DNA of 64,000 nucleotides, taken from positions 28,434,447-28,498,446 of the forward strand of contig NC_083564.1 of NCBI RefSeq assembly GCF_019925205.1, in the 5' to 3' direction. The DNA comes from Metopolophium dirhodum (Eukaryota; Arthropoda; Insecta; Hemiptera; Aphididae). Shown one piece after another: positions 59,269 through 64,000 of the stretch. The position numbers and the translations under genes are program-made. Position 1 is the first letter of the stretch. Every line of letters begins with the position of its first letter. The notes beneath the pieces were generated by a model, which searched no databases, was not told where the DNA came from, and saw only the letters and a list, made by a program, of their open reading frames with translations.

Positions 59269-61947
59269 GTATATCAAAATAGTCATGTTTATATTTAATT
59301 TAAATACTAATTATTTCTGCTTATTTTAAACTCTAAATATTAATATAATATTACTGACTATTAAATTATTTGAAAGGATTTTTTAGAATTTATAAATTAT
59401 AGGTAAACTTTGCATAATAGGAAGATATGTCTATGATTTTGACGGTCAATAGTATTTTTTTAAGGAAAACAATAATTTTTAAATGTTTAAATAATAACTA
59501 TAATAATAATAAAAAAAAAATAAATACGGAGAGCATAAAGTGCTTTTCCACGTACCCCATACTCCCCACGTCTCTGCCGTCTTGTCTAGGTGTTCTACAA
59601 CTGAAGAAGAGGGGGGGTAAGAACGACAATGCTGATTTAACTCTCTTCGGCAGCAACTAAAAAGTAACAGGTGAATTTAAAAATTCAAAAATTTCTTAGA
59701 CGACGGGTACAACAACGTTTATTACAAGTCAGCGAGCGCGGTCATCGTATCAATAAGTGTTAGGATTTCGGGCCCGTTTAATTTTCTTAAAACCATTATT
59801 ATTGATATATACGCGTAGTTATAATATAATATTATAAACTGTAATATTTTATCATGGATTTGTGTTTCGATTCGTATTATACTGCCAGTGCTCGTCTTAT
59901 ACTTTCAGTTGAAGTCTTTTAGATTCTGAGTGAAACAATGAATGAATTGGTTTTACAATAACGTGTGTTTCTTGTGTACCTACATAATTACATAGGTACA
60001 TGATTTAATTTTCAATTTTAAGGGTGATTTCTATTACGGAATAGGATTTAGTTGAGAGGTAAACATTTTAACAACTAAGAAACTACGCATTCGAATTTTG
60101 AATAAGGTACATCGATATTTTCAACAAAAAAAAATCCACTTAATAATTTATAGTAAAAAAGGGGCGGGGGAGATTCTCATTAGAAAAACAGAAGTTTGTA
60201 TTGCCACAGGACATTTCAAGTAGTATAAAAAACTCAAGAGTTTGAAAAAACGGCCTATGAGTATATTTAAAAATTCCAAAAATCAGAATTTGAATAAATT
60301 CTTTATTAAAGGAAAAAATGGGATACAGCATGGTGAATCAGGTGAATCACTATGTATATATTTACATTTACGTAATTGTTATTAAATTAAAATAAATATG
60401 TATTTACTATTTATAGTGTGTTGATTTATATTTTGATAAATCTCGTTTTCATGAATTAAAATATACTGAGCTTTTTTCTTGGTTGCTTGAAATTCGTTTC
60501 CTCGCGAGTTGACTGTATTTGTAGTTTGTAGATTTATATTTTAATAAATCTTGTTATAAATAATTTTGTTGGTTTATGCACTTGATGTATAACGAATTCC
60601 GATGTAACGAACTTTTTTCTCGTATTTTGAAGTTCGTCATATCGCGAGTTGACTGCATTACATAAGATATTGCCTGGTTCGCGATCAAAGAATAATTTTT
60701 TATTTACTATTTATATATAATATTAGGAATGTTACGTTTTAAGTTCAGTAAGTAATGTTTAATATAACTACTTCGGATGGCAATGAGTTTCTTGTTCAAT
60801 TATTGTGATGGCTTACAAAGATGATTCAATTTATGATTTTAAAATATTAAATGAAAGTCGTTTATTGACACTGGAAGACTGTTTAGTGACCCAGCACAGT
60901 TGTTAATTACAATTAAACAAAGCTGGACTACGTCTCTAGATTGATTAGGTACTCAAGATTTTTGTCAACGGTTCGTACCGTGTTCCTGCGATCTGGTACG
61001 AGTGTTGACTCTTGTATATCTATGAGTCTACCACGAAGCCAACAAGGAGATGTTGTGGAAAAAACATTAAAAATGTTTTATAATATTAATTAATGATTAA
61101 TGGTGTGCGTATACACATGATATTTATTGTGACGGTAAAAACTTGAAGAAACTGACAAATTTGTATGAGCGCATGAGTGCGAAGTTAGTGAGGTATATCC
61201 AAAATAAAGGCGAGAAGATGAGGAAAAGTTTTGCCGGATAATTTTGATTTATAAAACCATGGGAGGAAAAGAAGGATGGCCGATATCTCTTACTAAGTGG
61301 CAAAGTGAGATGGAAAGGATAAAATTGTTAATATTATAATATGTTAAAAAAAAATATTTAAGTAATTAAGTGAAACATTAAAGTATATATTGTATAACAT
61401 TAAATCGTACCCATTTTATTAAAATATTAATTAATTTGAATATAATTGGTAATTTTGAATGCAAGCTTTATCACACGCACTTGAGAAAATTATTTTTATA
61501 CGTGTCAGTGAGGATCGGTATTTTTTATATATATTTTAATTTTTAAGTCAAGTCAGTAAATAGAAAAATACCTGATTTATTTTTATTTTTTGTTGATCAC
61601 TATTAAATTCTTTAAAATATGATTAAATAAATACTGGTGATTTTAATTAAACATAAATAGCAAAGTTCGTAATTAAATAATCACTGGCCAGGCTAATAAC
61701 TAAATTTAATTTAAGCATGTATAACATAATCAAATAATTTAATTAAAATAAAATGTTAAGAGCTGTACCTATGCATAATTCAGCAGACAAAAGGTTATGC
61801 ACATTATAGCCCGTTCGGTTAAAGAAATATTGTGGTATTGGTATAAATTGTAAGCTATGTACCTATATAAAATAATATGAATAATATGAAAAAGTCGCAA
61901 CTCACCGATTCATTGTTACTATAATATACTTAGTATCAACACTTGTC
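59269..61947. other. AT-rich region, probably intronic, with repeat pieces
   Basis: If the micro-exon gene continues, this is intron. The block 59520-59660 is GC-richer with a 77-codon frame of no recognisable kind. A gattctgagtgaaacaatg module of the AT-rich family is at 59923. 60450-60660 holds transposon-end-like words (listed separately). 60830-61010 is moderately GC-rich and unclassified. Confidence 0.35.
60502..60655. repeat. Two copies of tcgcgagttgactg, pogo/Tigger-like ends
   Basis: Identical 14-mers at 60502-60515 and 60642-60655, each preceded by a diverged aagttcgt/cgaac palindromic block. They look like the right ends of two related elements of a DNA transposon whose inverted repeat begins cagtcaactcgcga on the other strand. 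Both left ends were not found. Confidence 0.45.
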
Positions 61948-62420
61948 TACATTTTAGATTCTAATGTGAGCGATTAGGTCTGGCGATTATGTAGTAATTT
62001 TACAATGACGTGGGATTTTTTTTGCGTCGTACGATTTAATATTATAGGAGAAAAAAATGCATAGATCTTTAACTTTGAGGGCGGTTTCTGATAGAAAATT
62101 GGATAAAGTTGGTTTAAGTTTTTGGACTATAATTATGAGCTATAGACATTGTCTACCTTTGACATTTTCGATTTTTCACTCTGTAAAAAACCTTGAAAAC
62201 TGTAATACGAAGTTCCTCATAAGTTTTTATTATAACTATTTAAAAATATAGAAGATTCATAAAGACGATTTTTTTATAATCATTTAAGTTCAAATTTTGA
62301 AAAAATCATATATTTTAATTATTTATTAAGAAAAACAATTTTAGTTAATTTTATGCATTTCAAAATTATTTTTCGTGGGAATTTGAAACTTTTACGTATT
62401 TTATTAGATTTTGTACACAA
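61948..62420 (+). repeat. Dispersed AT-rich repeat family, diverged copy
   Basis: Contains ttttagattctaatgtgagcg (61955-61975), a ttttacaatgacgtg block and later ataatcatttaagttcaaat (62276-62295), in the order seen in the copies at 1937 and 11936. No coding sequence. Confidence 0.45.
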
Positions 62421-63155
62421 TAACATTTTCAAAACATTTAGATTAATTGTATGCCTAACCTATTTATGATTTATTCCGTATTACTAATAGTAAAATAAAA
62501 TATTACTGTAATAATTAATAACAATTTAGGAATGTACCAATAAGGCAATAACCAATGTCTAATATACGTAGTTACAGTGCCGTGCTTAGCATAATCAGCG
62601 CCCGGTACCAAGAATCATTTCTAGCGCCCCCACCCCCTCTACCAAATATTTTTATACTTATAAAAATATTAGGGGAGAGCCGTAGATAGAATCGTCAGAT
62701 TTACCTTATTTTTCACATTAAACATCTTTATCGATATGTACATTGTACAAACACTTCTAAAGATAATATATGTAAACAGGGAGAGAGCCTTTTTTGAATA
62801 TATTTTATGTATAATATTGACAAATGCAGCAGTATTAATAATTATTAAACATTTTACTTGAACTCAGAAGTTCACCAAATCTGTATGTACAATATAATAG
62901 TTATAACTTATAAGTATTAAATAGTAAAAACATGTTAGCAAAAAAGGAAAACGAAAAAAAATACAAACGAATATTATAGTGTATAGGCTAATTTTGTTCG
63001 TAATACTGGTTACGGAAGAGGCACATATTATATTAATTAAATAAATTAGGGCGTACGGGGGTCAGGTACACGCGTCGAAATTTACAAATAATAATAATTC
63101 AATTAATACACGCAAAAAAAATTACCATAGTACCTACTTAAGTTTTAATTTTGTA
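62421..63155. other. AT-rich region with repeat fragment
   Basis: A fragment beginning cagtgccgtgcttag (62576) with agcgcccccacccc (62623-62636) is of transposon-end type. The remainder shows nothing that I can support. Confidence 0.35.
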
Positions 63156-63170
63156 GTTATAACCACTAAC

Positions 63171-63343
63171 CAGTGGTGTAGTGGAGACTGGTGGGTACAC
63201 GGCGTGTACCAATCTCCTAATTGTATATTATGCATGTACCCTTATAAAAAATTGTAGTACGCATGTTAGGCGTAGCCCCCCGACGTTATTTTTCACCATG
63301 ATTTAGGCGTGTACCCATAAACTTTTTTAGGACTACATCACTG
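63171..63343. mobile_element. Short hAT-type MITE, 173 bp
   Basis: Ends cagtggtgtagt and actacatcactg are inverted with one mismatch. The 8-mer gttataac lies directly after the right end (63344-63351) and again at 63156-63163, seven bases outside the left end. Either the element begins cactaac before cagtgg, or seven bases were added at the left junction. Confidence 0.6.
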
Positions 63344-63351
63344 GTTATAAC

Positions 63352-64000
63352 TGAAAGCATTTGCTTTTTTTGGTTCAGTATGAAACACAATTTAATTTCA
63401 AAACTATTTTCTACATTAATTGTTCCTGTTATATCGATGGCTATTTGATCATTTTTATTTGTTAATTTATTTTACTAATATTAATTGTTAAATCAAAAAT
63501 ACTTTTAACAGTTTCAAAACAGCATGTCATTAGCTATCTGATTATTATTTATAATCTGAATAAATATGTTATACAATTATAACTGTATATGAGTATCTAT
63601 AACATTTGTTGTTTTAGGTGATTTCATTGTAAATTCATTGTAAAAATTATAACAATTAAAAAAGCAAAATTCGTTTTAGTCATATTATGAAAAACTATAA
63701 CAAATAATTCAATATGATATTGGGTATCATACTAAACCGGTGTCATTTATTTACAAATTTTTATTTGTTCGATTAAACGAAAAGTAACTTACCTTTAATT
63801 AATAATTGTTTCCTAATGATATATATGCACTATGATGTGAACACTGAACGTCTCAACACTAGATATCATGGGTTCAAAATAAAATCGTACAACTTGTTCC
63901 AGTCGACTAGTATTATAGTTTATCAGGTTTATGTAATTAAATTAATTTTATCAAGTAGCAATAATTATAATATAGTTGTTATCGACGACGGCGATCAGTG
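63352..64000. other. AT-rich window end
   Basis: No gene is supported. A minus-strand donor-like site (AAAGGTAAGTTAC, complement of 63785-63797) could belong to an exon of a gene entering from the right, but no frame confirms it. Confidence 0.3.

Noticed and set aside
60727..60747. 21-nt phase-0 micro-exon candidate with GTAAGT donor
   Set aside because: Could continue the gene starting at 58829, but an exon this small is easily produced by chance.
1..64000. CRISPR array, operon structure, bacterial genes
   Set aside because: No regularly spaced repeat-spacer pattern or closely packed intronless genes; the window is eukaryotic throughout.

Overview
This is eukaryotic, strongly AT-rich, intron-rich DNA packed with short transposons. 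Spliceosomal GT-AG introns, an SRPK kinase, a GK5-type sugar kinase, a lemur-tail-kinase homologue, hAT and mariner-like elements, a tRNA-derived SINE and the recurrent intergenic word taggtacctac all point to an insect. I infer an aphid (Aphididae); the species is not determined.

Three host genes could be assembled exon by exon with consistent splice phases. (1) A ten-exon minus-strand GK5-like FGGY carbohydrate kinase (16945-21396, 482 aa). (2) A plus-strand SR-protein kinase, SRPK (27289-30321, 585 aa), with a GC-rich promoter and a 5'UTR intron. (3) A 13-exon minus-strand membrane kinase of the LMTK/AATYK type (33752-50055, 1673 aa), with signal peptide, transmembrane segment, kinase domain, a 3.1-kb acidic exon and a C-terminal PP1-docking-like motif. 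SRPK and LMTK converge tail to tail. The GK5 gene faces an unprocessed, stop-ridden pseudogene of alpha-methylacyl-CoA racemase (15732-16850).

Two smaller genes are new calls. One is a three-exon minus-strand gene for a 124-aa secreted, cysteine-ended peptide (8101-11018). The other is the 5' part of a plus-strand gene made of phase-0 micro-exons (58829-59268), which continues further right.

The rest is repeat. 1-6200 is a nest of inverted copies of one AT-rich repeat family around a 1.9-kb retroelement-like unit, which has 126-bp near-identical direct repeats and broken retropepsin and OTU-protease frames. 11.9-15.1 kb holds the same AT-rich family, a hAT remnant with its transposase C-terminus, and a LINE reverse-transcriptase fragment. 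The GK5 introns have trapped two hAT MITEs with perfect 8-bp target duplications (one containing a SINE) and a palindromic mariner-like MITE. 50.7-58.8 kb and 59.3-64 kb are AT-rich with scattered elements and no other gene I can support.
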